A DNA stretch of 64,000 nt, taken from Crossiella sp. S99.2. GTDB lineage: Bacteria; Actinomycetota; Actinomycetes; Mycobacteriales; Pseudonocardiaceae. The notes under the pieces were generated by a model. That model saw only the letters and a program-made list of their open reading frames with translations. It had not been told where the DNA came from and ran no database searches. Shown piece after piece: positions 8,928-17,414 of this stretch (position 1 is the stretch's first letter; every line of letters begins with the position of its first letter). Position numbers and translations under genes: made by a program. Location: NCBI RefSeq assembly GCF_023094165.1, contig NZ_JALMDK010000014.1, positions 62,001 through 126,000 of the forward strand, read 5' to 3'.

Positions 8928-9940
8928 GGACCACCCAGCTCCGGGCCGCTGAGTCACGCGCTGAGGAGATCGGACGCTTGTGGGACAACGGGCTCACCGG
9001 CCGAGAGATCGGCGAGAAGCTTGGCCTGGCCCCCAAGGCGGTCAACCACCTACTCAGAGTCACCCGCACCGATCCACCACGGCGGACATGGACCTGGCTG
9101 GCCGGACCGCGGCGGATCGCGGCCGTGCTGTGGCTCCACCAGCGGTACACCACGATGAGCCTCAGTGACCTCGCGCGCATCACCGGGCGTTCCCGGCCCA
9201 CCCTCCGGCAGTGCTTGAAGGAGGACCCCAACCAGTGGAGCGATGAGGAGAAGGCCCAGGCCCGCCAACAGTTTCCCGACCCGTTCGACCTCGGCACGGT
9301 CACCACGTGCGAGCGGGAAGCATGGAAGCAGGTCGCCCACCACGAAGCCACTCTGCCCAAGAGCCGTAGCAAGTCCCGCCGAGCGCTTCCGTTCCCGAGT
9401 TCAGGGCGCTCCAGACCGGACGACCAGGCTCTGGTTCTGCGCCAGCATCAGCGCGGGGTGACCGCCGACGAGGCGGCCAGCGAAGCAGGCACCTCTCCCC
9501 GTGCCGAGACGTGCCCGCCCGGTTCCCCGACCGTGGACCCGAACCCGTACCGGCCCACCGCCTCCGCTCTCAGAGCGCGGCGCCTGGTCGAGGTCACGGT
9601 GTTCAGCACTAAGAACCGCCCCGCCCAGCTGTCCCGCGAAGACCAGGTGCGAGTGGCGCTGACGGCCTGGCATCTGCGTCACCAACGGCATTTCACCACC
9701 ACCGAGGTTGCCCACATCCTCGGGCACGAGACATCCGCCATCGGCCGCTACCTGCGGGTGCTCAAGCCCCACACCAGCCCGCCGCTGACCGGCGAGCACC
9801 GCGCAAACACCGCGAAGACCTGCAACCAGCTGTGGGCCGACGGCGGCAGCAGCCACATCGCCAGCGAGGCCGGCCGGTCCTCCAGCTCAAGTAGGCAGCC
9901 GTCCTCACCCGGCGGATACCCAGGGACGGCCAGCCTGTGA
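8924..9940 (+). CDS. Helix-turn-helix DNA-binding protein, unknown
   Basis: A 338-residue protein starting at the GTG that overlaps the NB-ARC stop. The first 45 residues form a clear HTH (EIGRLWDNGLTGREIGEKLG, then LAPKAVNHLLRV). A second HTH-like unit follows at residues 75-100 (TMSLSDLARITGRSRPTLRQCL), and a third near 255-285 (FTTTEVAHILGHETSAIGRYL). The tail is low-complexity Ser/Pro. I do not recognise a named family. The multiple HTH units suggest a DNA-binding output or regulator of the NB-ARC operon. Confidence 0.65.
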   Translation: MRTTQLRAAESRAEEIGRLWDNGLTGREIGEKLGLAPKAVNHLLRVTRTDPPRRTWTWLAGPRRIAAVLWLHQRYTTMSLSDLARITGRSRPTLRQCLKEDPNQWSDEEKAQARQQFPDPFDLGTVTTCEREAWKQVAHHEATLPKSRSKSRRALPFPSSGRSRPDDQALVLRQHQRGVTADEAASEAGTSPRAETCPPGSPTVDPNPYRPTASALRARRLVEVTVFSTKNRPAQLSREDQVRVALTAWHLRHQRHFTTTEVAHILGHETSAIGRYLRVLKPHTSPPLTGEHRANTAKTCNQLWADGGSSHIASEAGRSSSSSRQPSSPGGYPGTASL

Positions 9941-9977
9941 CACTCCGCAACGCCACCTCACCCTCAATCGAGCCGAC

Positions 9978-10166
9978 GTGACGCCCTTGGACCGCCCGCG
10001 CGGGGCGGAGGAGAAGTGTTCGGTCACCGGTGACTGGTGCGAGCTGGCCGACATTCCCCGCCACGATCCGGCCACCGGCAGAAAGTACTGGCCCTGCAAG
10101 GACTGCGGCCTGCTGCTGTGGCCAGTCACCTCGTTACCGGCACCTTCGCACCGGTCATCGGGATGA
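9978..10166 (+). CDS. Small Cys-containing protein, possible zinc ribbon
   Basis: A 62-residue reading frame from GTG 9978. It shows C-x6-C (KCSVTGDWCELADIPRHD) followed by CKDC (KYWPCKDCGLLLWPV), a spacing that could bind one zinc. No family recognised and no strong ribosome-binding site; it may be a small tail gene of the NB-ARC operon. Confidence 0.35.
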   Translation: MTPLDRPRGAEEKCSVTGDWCELADIPRHDPATGRKYWPCKDCGLLLWPVTSLPAPSHRSSG

Positions 10167-10177
10167 ACCCGGCGTCT

Positions 10178-10657
10178 TCACCGTGCTCCCGCTGTGGCCG
10201 GGTCGGGCTTTGGCTGCCACTGGACCGCGGTCGGCCGCGCCCCACCGGTTGTCAGGAACTCGACGACGGCTGCCTTGGCGTTCTCCACCGGCACGCCGCT
10301 GTCGGCGGGAAACTCGCTCGGCGTCCCCCAATAGGCGTACTGAAAGGTCCCGGCCCGGTCGGTCGGAGCATCGCATGTCTGGAAGCTGAACCACTTGCCG
10401 TGTGGTTGCGGGCCGAGGTAGGACAGCGCGCACAGGTTCCGCTCGACGTCGAACCCGACGTAGAACTCCTCAGCGGGGAACTCGTCCTCGCCAACCCCGG
10501 TCATGTAGCTCAGCTGAGCGAGCTGCGGCCCTCGTCCGCGGTCGCGTATCAGCGTGATGGCGCGGTCGAAGAAGTGATCGACGTCAGCCGCGGTGCGGAT
10601 GAGAAACGGCTCGCGCTCAGGCGCCATGTGGGCGTGAACGATGGCCTCAGCAGTCAT
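10178..10657 (-). CDS. Imm1 family immunity protein
   Basis: A 159-residue protein whose C-terminal half has the Imm1 signature: FPADSGVPVENAKAAVVEFL, then GGARPTAVQWQ. The N-terminal half (RTAADVDHFFDRAITLI) fits the same family. Imm1 proteins neutralise deaminase and other polymorphic toxins in Actinobacteria. The start ATG at 10655-10657 overlaps the stop of the deaminase gene (ATGA), so toxin and antidote are translationally coupled. I infer that it protects against the product of 10654-11433. Confidence 0.85.
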   Translation of the reverse strand: MTAEAIVHAHMAPEREPFLIRTAADVDHFFDRAITLIRDRGRGPQLAQLSYMTGVGEDEFPAEEFYVGFDVERNLCALSYLGPQPHGKWFSFQTCDAPTDRAGTFQYAYWGTPSEFPADSGVPVENAKAAVVEFLTTGGARPTAVQWQPKPDPATAGAR

Positions 10658-11433
10658 TTCGGCTCCCGGCCCCGGTAGGTAGCACTGCGGATCGTATCGC
10701 CGTCCGGCCAGTACACGGTCAGGCGCTGGCCCGGTTGCAGGACGCGGGGCGCGATGCGGTCGCAGCTGTACGGGCCACCGCACGGTCCGTCGGCGTTGTT
10801 GATGGCCAGGTGGACCTCGCGGGTCTCGGCGCTCTCGTGCATCTTGGCGGCAACCTTGATCTCGACGTGGGCGGTGACCGCGAGCGCGGCACCCTCCGGG
10901 CCGATCCCGAGCTTGGCCAGAACCGCGGCGGCGGCCTGCTGGTCGAACTCGCCGCTTCGTTCCGTGCGCGCGGTCCGCTCGTGGGGATCGATCCACACCC
11001 CCTGCGTCGGCCCTTGATCGTCGGTCCGCGGTGGCAACGACCGAACAGCATCGGCCATGACTTCCGGCGCTGGCCGCGGATCACTCGCCCACTTCGCCGC
11101 CGGGTCGACCGGAGGCACCACGGTCGGCTTCGTCACCACCTGAACGGACGTCGCTCCAGCCGACAGAGGCGCTGTTCCGAGTGCTGGCCGGTTGATCCAA
11201 CTCTCGACGTGGGCGCGCACCTGACCGGCGAAGGCAAGCGCGTCCTTCAACGCCTCGTTGCCCGCGGCGAGCCACCCGGCGGCGGATTCGACGAACGTGC
11301 ACGCGGACGACACTCCGATGCGCGCGAGGTGGTCGCGCAGCCGGTCCGCTTCGTCCTGGCAGCCGATGATCCCGGCTTCCGGCAGCTCGGCCACGGCGGC
11401 GCGCAGTTGCTCAATGACCGCACCCTCGGACAC
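10654..11433 (-). CDS. SCP1.201/DddA-like deaminase toxin
   Basis: A 259-residue protein. Residues 1-80 are helical (VIEQLRAAVAELPEAG, WLAAGNEALKDALAFAGQV). A Pro-rich linker follows. The C-terminal domain (about 140-259) has the deaminase zinc motifs: HVEIKVAAKM near 187 (catalytic HxE) and PCGGPYSC near 219-226. It then continues CDRIAPRVLQPGQRLTVYWP, typical of SCP1.201-like deaminases, the family that includes the dsDNA cytosine deaminase DddA. It has no signal peptide and is shorter than large secreted polymorphic toxins. The gene lies between a small helical protein and Imm1. Substrate (DNA, RNA or nucleotide) is not fixed by sequence. Confidence 0.85.
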   Translation of the reverse strand: MSEGAVIEQLRAAVAELPEAGIIGCQDEADRLRDHLARIGVSSACTFVESAAGWLAAGNEALKDALAFAGQVRAHVESWINRPALGTAPLSAGATSVQVVTKPTVVPPVDPAAKWASDPRPAPEVMADAVRSLPPRTDDQGPTQGVWIDPHERTARTERSGEFDQQAAAAVLAKLGIGPEGAALAVTAHVEIKVAAKMHESAETREVHLAINNADGPCGGPYSCDRIAPRVLQPGQRLTVYWPDGDTIRSATYRGREPK

Positions 11434-11439
11434 GGCGAG

Positions 11440-11691
11440 TCACACCCCTTGTGCCGCGGTCCGCAGGTCATCGCCGGCCGCGGCGAACGCGTTCTGTGCC
11501 CTTTCCAGCGCCGCGAGCAGGTTCTCAGCCGCTGCCTTGGCGGCGTGGACGTCGGGGTGGTCGCTGCTCGTGAGCGCGGCGGCGATTCCGCCCAACGCCC
11601 GCTCGACCGCAGCCCGGTGGTCAGCGAGCGGCAGCGCGTCCGCATCGCCCGCGATGGTCAGGTACGCGACGGCAAGCTCTTCTGCTGACAT
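11440..11691 (-). CDS. Small helical partner of deaminase toxin
   Basis: An 83-residue all-helical protein (AAKAAAENLLAALERAQNAF). It starts the minus-strand cassette and ends 6 bases before the deaminase start. Small helical proteins of this kind often precede deaminase toxins in actinomycetes and may help export or fold them; the closest resemblance I recall is DUF6244-like, which I hold loosely. ATG at 11689-11691. Confidence 0.6.
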   Translation of the reverse strand: MSAEELAVAYLTIAGDADALPLADHRAAVERALGGIAAALTSSDHPDVHAAKAAAENLLAALERAQNAFAAAGDDLRTAAQGV

Positions 11692-11988
11692 GCGAGTCCC
11701 CCGATGCTCGGTTCACCTCATGGTGGCATCGGGGGCCGACAGGCGTGCTGCCGTCGGCAGCACGGTCAGGACGCCGTGAGGAACTACGCGTCCCGGAACC
11801 GACGCCTACCTGACGATGTTCTGTCGTGGGTGGGGACGCTGGTCCACCAGGGGGGAGGAGGTGGACCAGCGTTCCCCAGGTGGGCCTATCCGGGGGGATG
11901 GATCGGCCCAGTCATCCAGGGTAGTCGGGCATACGCCGAGCTTGAGGTGAAGCCGGTGGCCTCGCCCGACCGAGTGAACGCGGCGCTG
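11692..11988. other. Intergenic region, no gene seen
   Basis: About 300 bp upstream of the toxin cassette and downstream of the RibD-like gene. It holds a GC-rich run with an imperfect repeat of GGTCCACC/GGTGGACC near 11840-11870 that could form a hairpin. I see no convincing coding sequence; the toxin cassette promoter should lie here. Confidence 0.5.
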
Positions 11989-12672
11989 CTACCGCTGCGG
12001 GCGGGCGATGATGCGGACGTGCGGTGCGCTCATGTCGACCCGCACGACTTCCAGGCGCACGATGTCGGCCATGGTGGTGATGCCCGCGTCTCCGAGACCA
12101 GGCTTCCCCGCGCCGAGCAACGCGGGCGCCACGTAGTTGATCACCCGATCGATCACGCCCGCGGCGACAAACGAACCGGCCAAAGTTGGCCCACCCTCAA
12201 GGAACACGGCCTGCACGCCGTGCTCGTACAACCCGGCCAGAAGAGCACGAACATCAAGACCGCGCCCAGTACGAGGCAGTCGCAGCAGTTCGGCTCGACC
12301 TTCCAGATGCGTGGCGTCGGCGTCCTCGCCCACCGCGATGAGGGTCGGCGCTGCGTTGTTCAGCACCGTGGCGTCCACCGGCGTGCGTGCGTTGGAGTCC
12401 ACGATCACCCGCAACGGCTGGTTGGCGGGTTCGATCATCGACAGGTCCAACCGCGGGTCGTCGTTGCCGCGCACCGCGAGGTTGGGGTTGTCGGCCTGCT
12501 GGGTTCCCGAGCCGACCACGGTGGCCTGGCAACCAGCGCGCAGCAGATGAAATTCGCGTCGGCTGTGCGGGCTGGTGATCCACTGGCTGGTGCTGTCCGC
12601 GGCGGCGATCCGCCCGTCCATGGTCGCGGCGTACTTGTACACCACGAAGGATCGCTGCACCCGCTCGTTCAC
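11989..12672 (-). CDS. RibD C-terminal/dihydrofolate reductase-like domain protein
   Basis: A 227-residue stand-alone RibD C-terminal domain. Evidence is the opening FVVYKYAATMDGRIAAAD, the central QPLRVIVDSNARTP and the NADPH-fold motif VQAVFLEGGPTLAGSFV. Members reduce 5-amino-6-ribosylamino-uracil phosphate in riboflavin synthesis or act as DHFR-like reductases. The deaminase half of RibD is absent and no other rib gene is nearby, so the role may be secondary metabolism. Start is GTG at 12670-12672 behind a G-rich stretch. Confidence 0.8.
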   Translation of the reverse strand: MNERVQRSFVVYKYAATMDGRIAAADSTSQWITSPHSRREFHLLRAGCQATVVGSGTQQADNPNLAVRGNDDPRLDLSMIEPANQPLRVIVDSNARTPVDATVLNNAAPTLIAVGEDADATHLEGRAELLRLPRTGRGLDVRALLAGLYEHGVQAVFLEGGPTLAGSFVAAGVIDRVINYVAPALLGAGKPGLGDAGITTMADIVRLEVVRVDMSAPHVRIIARPQR

Positions 12673-12901
12673 CCCCGACCATTCAGTGCCTCTTTGTAAC
12701 AGCCTGCCCGGTAGAGTTTCCGGCGCAGTCGTGCCGCTTCACGCCGCTAAGACGGCCCATGCAGTTCGGGGTCTTGCTCGCCGCACGCTCGCCAGATGGC
12801 CGCCACCTCGTGCTGTGCCTGGAACGCACCGTCGAGGTCTCCTGCCCGCTCCGCGCCAGAGCGCCTGCTGACCGTCGCTGGGGCAGTTTCCGCAGCTCGC
12901 T

Positions 12902-13681
12902 TTACGTGGTCTCAGCTCCGCGGGCAAGGACCGACTCAAATGCAGGCAGGTCAGCTTCCTCTTCCAGTGCAGTCACCGTGGCTGCGGGGGCCCAGGCGCC
13001 CAGAATCTCGCGCAGCACGTCGGCGGCGTAGGGACGGACAGCCTGGCCTTCAGCCAGCCGAAATTCCAAGAACGGCTGGAGGTCATGAGTGGCGCTGATA
13101 TCGCTGAGCACCGACACCGCCAGCATGCTGCCTTCTGCACAGCCGCTCCGGTAGATACCCAAGGCCGTGGCCAGCGCTTGTGGTTTGGTGACTGCGTGCA
13201 GCACGTCGACGGCCAGGAGGCCGACTGGGCGGGCCAGGTCCAGACCAGCTGCTGAGGCCTCCCTCAAGACGATGTCGGCGGCGACGAGGTCGGCGTGGAC
13301 CACCTGGAGATGGGCCGGGGCCAGGCGCCGCGCTTCAGCGGTGGTGGCGGCTTCGTTGTCGACCCCGACGATGCGCACGGTGCGGCCGCAGCGGGCGAGG
13401 AAGTCCGTCGCCGAGCCTGCGGTGGGCAGACCGGCCCCGAGGTCGAGGAACTGCTCGATGCCAGCATCAAGCATGGTCTGGATCGAGGTGAGCAAGAAGC
13501 GCCGATGGGCTCTGGTCAGTGCAGGTGCGCACGGCAGCACGTTCTCTATGCGCAGGGCTTCCAGCCGGTCCAACGGGGTGTGGAAACTCCCGCCTGCGAG
13601 GTAGTCGTAGATCCGGGCAGGGCTGGGAAACTGCAGGTGATGGGTCGCGGAGGTGTCGGACTGGGGTAAGTCGTCATCCAC
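12902..13681 (-). CDS. SAM-dependent methyltransferase, DUF574 (Methyltransf_19) type
   Basis: A 259-residue protein with the family hallmarks. They are SPARIYDYLAGGSFHTPLDR at the N-terminus, the helical ALTRAHRRFLLTSIQ, motif I FLDLGAGLPTAGSATDF and a second strand VRIVGVDNEA. These methyltransferases are abundant in actinomycetes but their substrates are mostly unknown. The GTG start at 13681 is preceded by GGAGAGGAG. The 229 bases between this gene and the RibD-like gene show nothing convincing. Confidence 0.85.
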   Translation of the reverse strand: MDDDLPQSDTSATHHLQFPSPARIYDYLAGGSFHTPLDRLEALRIENVLPCAPALTRAHRRFLLTSIQTMLDAGIEQFLDLGAGLPTAGSATDFLARCGRTVRIVGVDNEAATTAEARRLAPAHLQVVHADLVAADIVLREASAAGLDLARPVGLLAVDVLHAVTKPQALATALGIYRSGCAEGSMLAVSVLSDISATHDLQPFLEFRLAEGQAVRPYAADVLREILGAWAPAATVTALEEEADLPAFESVLARGAETT

Positions 13682-14235
13682 CGACAGGCTCCTCTCCTAC
13701 CATGATCATCATAGGTGATGGGCGGCTGGATCGGCTTCGGCTGGATGGGGGCAACCCACACCGGGTTTCGTCACATCCAGCCACGGATCAGCGGCCGTGC
13801 GCGGGAATCGCCTCGCTCCTGAGACTCCGCCGGGTGATGCGAAGCGACTACCTAGTGAACTAGCCGCTCCAGGAGCCTTCTGCACACGATCGGGCGACCC
13901 GGCACCCACATTTCGCCGTCGGCGGGCTTATCCCAGTGTGGGCTCTGAGACAGGGGCTCGCTCGAGTTGAAAGGTTCGTGTCCGTTGATCGAGGTGATGA
14001 CCGTGGTGGCCCCTGCGCCGCTACACCACGGCGTGCGGTGGATTGGTCGGGGGGCCCTCGTCGCCATTGCCTGTCCCGCTCGTGTCGCTGAGGAGGATTT
14101 AGTTCACCGTTCACAGGTAGTCGTCCGAGGCGCCGGCATGCTGCTGGCGGCCGGTTTCTGGTGCAGCCCGGCTGAGACCGGCCGGGCGCGGGTGGGGATG
14201 TCCGTGGTCAGGTTGCGGGGCCAGGGCGTTGTTTC
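13682..14235. other. 554-bp intergenic region upstream of sigma factor
   Basis: Divergent space between the DUF574-type methyltransferase and the sigma factor gene. A weak minus-strand frame at 13852-14067 (71 residues, including HWDKPADGEMWVPGRPI) is the only candidate small gene, and I would not call it. The sigma factor promoter should lie in the last 150 bp. Confidence 0.4.
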
Positions 14236-14835
14236 GTGAACCACGATCAGCACGGGGCCGCACGGGAGCGGGAACGGGCGTGGCGGAGCTTCCTCACCGA
14301 GCACAACGCGGGTCTGCATCGCTTCGTCAACCACTTGCTCCGGTCGTACGGCATGGCTGAGAGCAGCGAGATCGCCAAGGATGTCATCCAAGAGGCCATG
14401 TTAAAGCTGGTGGAAAGATGGGAGAAGGAGCACGAGAACCGCGCGGGTTTCCTGTATGTCACGGCCCTCAACGGTCTCAAGCGTCACTTCCGGACCGAAG
14501 TCAGGCGTCAACGGATCGAGGCGCAGTGGGTGCAGCTGACCGCCTCGTGCACCGGTGAGGTCGACCCGGAGACCGTCCTCGTGCTCTGGGACATGATCTT
14601 CAGGCTGCCTCTCCAGCAGCGCAACGTCATGGTGCTCGATCAGGGCGGTTTCAAGGTCGCCGAAATCGCCATGATGTTGGATCTCGAGGCGCGCACTGTG
14701 TCCGATTACCTCAAGAAGGCACGAAAATCGCTCAGATCCTCCTACTTTCGCAGTGGCGCCGGTGATCAGCCTGGGAGACCGGAGCGGTCCGGAACCGGAC
14801 GACGATCGGCACGCGACGACAACGGAGGCTTGTGA
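14236..14835 (+). CDS. Sigma-70 family (ECF-like) RNA polymerase sigma factor
   Basis: A 199-residue sigma factor. Region 2 is seen in LHRFVNHLLRSYGM, then IAKDVIQEAMLKLVERW and FLYVTALNGLKRHFR. Region 4 is LPLQQRNVMVLDQGGFKVAE followed by an HTH ending in EARTVSDYLKKARKSL. The tail is a charged, disordered extension. Start is GTG 14236 with a weak ribosome-binding site. Its stop overlaps the next gene's ATG by one base (TGATG), and there is no anti-sigma factor next to it; the coupled gene is a c-di-GMP-type scaffold instead. Confidence 0.88.
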   Translation: MNHDQHGAARERERAWRSFLTEHNAGLHRFVNHLLRSYGMAESSEIAKDVIQEAMLKLVERWEKEHENRAGFLYVTALNGLKRHFRTEVRRQRIEAQWVQLTASCTGEVDPETVLVLWDMIFRLPLQQRNVMVLDQGGFKVAEIAMMLDLEARTVSDYLKKARKSLRSSYFRSGAGDQPGRPERSGTGRRSARDDNGGL

Positions 14836-17297
14836 TGGCTGGCATGCTCCAGCGCTTGTTGCGGCGGATACCCGGCACGGCGCCGCTGCGGCGGCGCCTG
14901 CAGTTCCGGCAAGGAATGCGCCACTTCGGGCAGATCATCCGCGATGTGCCCCTGGACCGGGACATGATGGATGCGACCCTGCAGGCGGTGCTCAGCACCG
15001 CCCACACCCTGGACACCGTGGCCGCGGCGAGTTCGCCCGAGACCGAAACCGAAGAGGTCCTGCCCGAGCACGTGGAGCCATGCCCGCAGATGCTGGAATC
15101 GGCAGCGCGGGCCTGGACCGTCGCAGCGGCCTCGCGAACCTACATCTCGCGTGACCCTTCCGAGGTGCGCACGCTGATGAGCGAGGGGGCCGCAGGCCTG
15201 TACGCGGCCTTGTGGAATCCGCTGCCCTCGGCCAAGGCACGACGATTCGGGCACTGCCTGACCGCTGAACTGCTCCTGACCCCGGAGTCGGTCTCCGGGG
15301 TCATGGCTCTGGTGGAATGCTGGCTCGCCGAGGTCCAGCGCAGCCACCTGTTGCCGACGGCCGCCGCGGGCAGAGCACTGGGTGAGCTGACCCGCGGAGG
15401 GCTCGAAGGCGCCCGTGAACGGGTGTTCACCGAACAGGCCGCACTGGTCACCGCCATGCGTAAAGCAGAACGCAACGCCCTGCACACGACCCTGACGCAG
15501 GGACAGTCGTTCCGGACCGCCATGACCGGCTGCCGGACACCGATGGCCGTACTGAATAGACGTGGAGTGATCGCCGAAGTCAACGACGCTTTCGCCGGCC
15601 TGACCCTCGGACTGAACACCGTGGGCAAACGCGTCGGCGTCCTGGGGCACACCACCTCAGACCGCGAGGCCCTCCACAACGCCATGCTCCAGGCACTGCA
15701 CTCCCCTGGAGACGCGGTGTGGACCGACATCACCTTGGCCTGGCCCAACGGCCAACCACGGGCCCGAATCAACGTGGGACTGGTCTTCAGCCCACTCAGC
15801 GGCCTCGACGGCGAGATGTACATGCTGGCCAAGGACACCAGCGAACTGCAGACCTGGCAGCACGCCTTCCAGCTCAAGTTCAACCACAACGGAGTCGCCG
15901 ATCTGCCCAACCGCAGCCGGTTCCTCGCTCTCGCTCAGCACGAGATGAGCCTGCTCACCGACGCCGCCACCGTCACACTCTGCCTGGTACGCCTGGAAAA
16001 CCACGCCGCGATCGCCGAGAAGGTCGGCCAGGTCGCCGGCGAAACCCTGGTCATCTCCGCGGTGCAGAGGATCGTGGCGGCCATCGGCGGGATCACCACG
16101 GCGGTGATGGCCCGGCTCGACGAGAATACTTTCGCCGTGCTGTTCCCGATCTCTGATCTCTGGGGCAGTGTGCACGAGGCTATCGAGCGGATCACAGCCT
16201 GGACCTCGGATCCCGTCACAGTCCAGCCTGGCGGCAATCAGGAGGGCACGTCTGCCGGCCAGGAGGTCAAGCTGCTCTGCGACCCGCGAATCGCCACCGC
16301 ACAAGGACATCCGCGCACCGTCAGCGCCCGCGACCTGTTGCAGCAAGCCGAGACCGAGCTGAATCGGCTCTCACTGGCAGACCGCGGGGCAAACAGAACG
16401 CGCCGAACCACAGCCTCGGCCGAGTCGCACCACCACGACCGCTACTCACATCTGTTGCCAGGCATGGGAGAGGCCCACGAGACCGGAAAGCTATTCCTGG
16501 ACTGGGAAAAAGTCATGGACATCAAGCGGAAGGAGATGGTCGGCGTGCGAGCCACCGTGCGCTGGGAGCATCCTGAGCACGGAAGTGTGCCGGCCGACGG
16601 CTTGGTGGCGGAGGCGATCGATCTGGGCATGGCCGTGCCTCTGGGGCGCTGGCTCATCGAAGAAGCCGCGCTCGCCGGTGGCCAGTGGTACCGAGATTTC
16701 GGAAGCAAGGCGCCTTTCGTACAGCTGCCAGTGCCCCGCCGCCTGGCACGCGACGAAGCGCTGCCCGAGCTGATCAGAAACATCCTCTCCGCCACGGGCA
16801 TGCCTGCCCAACAGCTGCATCTGCTGCTGCCTGACGGAGCCTCGATCGACGATGAGGTCACGGACGAAGAGGAGGACGAGGACACCACCAAGCATCCACG
16901 GCTGGAAGCCCTCAGTCTCACCGGAGCGATCGCGGGCATGATCGGAGCGGGCAAGACCGAGGAGTGGTGGAGCCAGCTGCCCTACATGATGGTCGCTTCG
17001 GCAGTGATACCCGCCAAGATCACCGAACTCCTCGGCGCACAGGGCAAGGGCGCCGAAGGGCGCCGCGCACCGGCGGAGTGCCTGATCCAGCTGTGCAAAC
17101 GGCTGCGGCACAAGGTCACCATCAGCGGCGTGACCCACCACGCCGAGGTAAGTACGGGCAAGGCGTTGAAGGTGGATTGGGCGTCAGGCCCGTACTACGG
17201 GGATCCGCTCCGCACCGAGGAAGTACCCGCCGGTATCAGCGATCGCGTCGCGACGGTGACCTCGTTGCACGAACACATGAACCGGCGCTCCGGCTAG
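14835..17297 (+). CDS. PAS, degenerate GGDEF and degenerate EAL protein
   Basis: An 820-residue protein. About residues 1-220 are a helical N-terminal region. A PAS-like region follows near 230-330 (FRTAMTGCRTPMAVLNRRGVIAEVNDAFAGLTL). The GGDEF-like domain (about 340-520) contains VADLPNRSRFLAL, but the signature is replaced by ARLDENTFAVLFP, so cyclase activity is not expected. The EAL-like domain (about 545-720) has GVRATVRWEHPEHGSVPADG where EALxR should be, so phosphodiesterase activity is also doubtful. Most likely it senses and relays a signal without c-di-GMP turnover. I prefer ATG 14835 over GTG 14832 because GGAGG is six bases upstream. Confidence 0.82.
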   Translation: MAGMLQRLLRRIPGTAPLRRRLQFRQGMRHFGQIIRDVPLDRDMMDATLQAVLSTAHTLDTVAAASSPETETEEVLPEHVEPCPQMLESAARAWTVAAASRTYISRDPSEVRTLMSEGAAGLYAALWNPLPSAKARRFGHCLTAELLLTPESVSGVMALVECWLAEVQRSHLLPTAAAGRALGELTRGGLEGARERVFTEQAALVTAMRKAERNALHTTLTQGQSFRTAMTGCRTPMAVLNRRGVIAEVNDAFAGLTLGLNTVGKRVGVLGHTTSDREALHNAMLQALHSPGDAVWTDITLAWPNGQPRARINVGLVFSPLSGLDGEMYMLAKDTSELQTWQHAFQLKFNHNGVADLPNRSRFLALAQHEMSLLTDAATVTLCLVRLENHAAIAEKVGQVAGETLVISAVQRIVAAIGGITTAVMARLDENTFAVLFPISDLWGSVHEAIERITAWTSDPVTVQPGGNQEGTSAGQEVKLLCDPRIATAQGHPRTVSARDLLQQAETELNRLSLADRGANRTRRTTASAESHHHDRYSHLLPGMGEAHETGKLFLDWEKVMDIKRKEMVGVRATVRWEHPEHGSVPADGLVAEAIDLGMAVPLGRWLIEEAALAGGQWYRDFGSKAPFVQLPVPRRLARDEALPELIRNILSATGMPAQQLHLLLPDGASIDDEVTDEEEDEDTTKHPRLEALSLTGAIAGMIGAGKTEEWWSQLPYMMVASAVIPAKITELLGAQGKGAEGRRAPAECLIQLCKRLRHKVTISGVTHHAEVSTGKALKVDWASGPYYGDPLRTEEVPAGISDRVATVTSLHEHMNRRSG

Positions 17298-17414
17298 CCG
17301 CAGGTGGTGCCCATCGCCTCCCGAGCCTTGGGCACCACCCGTGCTCCATCCGATCATCGTGGACCGCGACGCGGCCGATTCTTCGGCCGTGGCAAGGAAA
17401 GGCACCGCATTACC

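Noticed and set aside
11704..12699. 331-codon plus-strand frame over the RibD-like gene
   Set aside because: It is the shadow of the minus-strand reductase, which has recognisable motifs.
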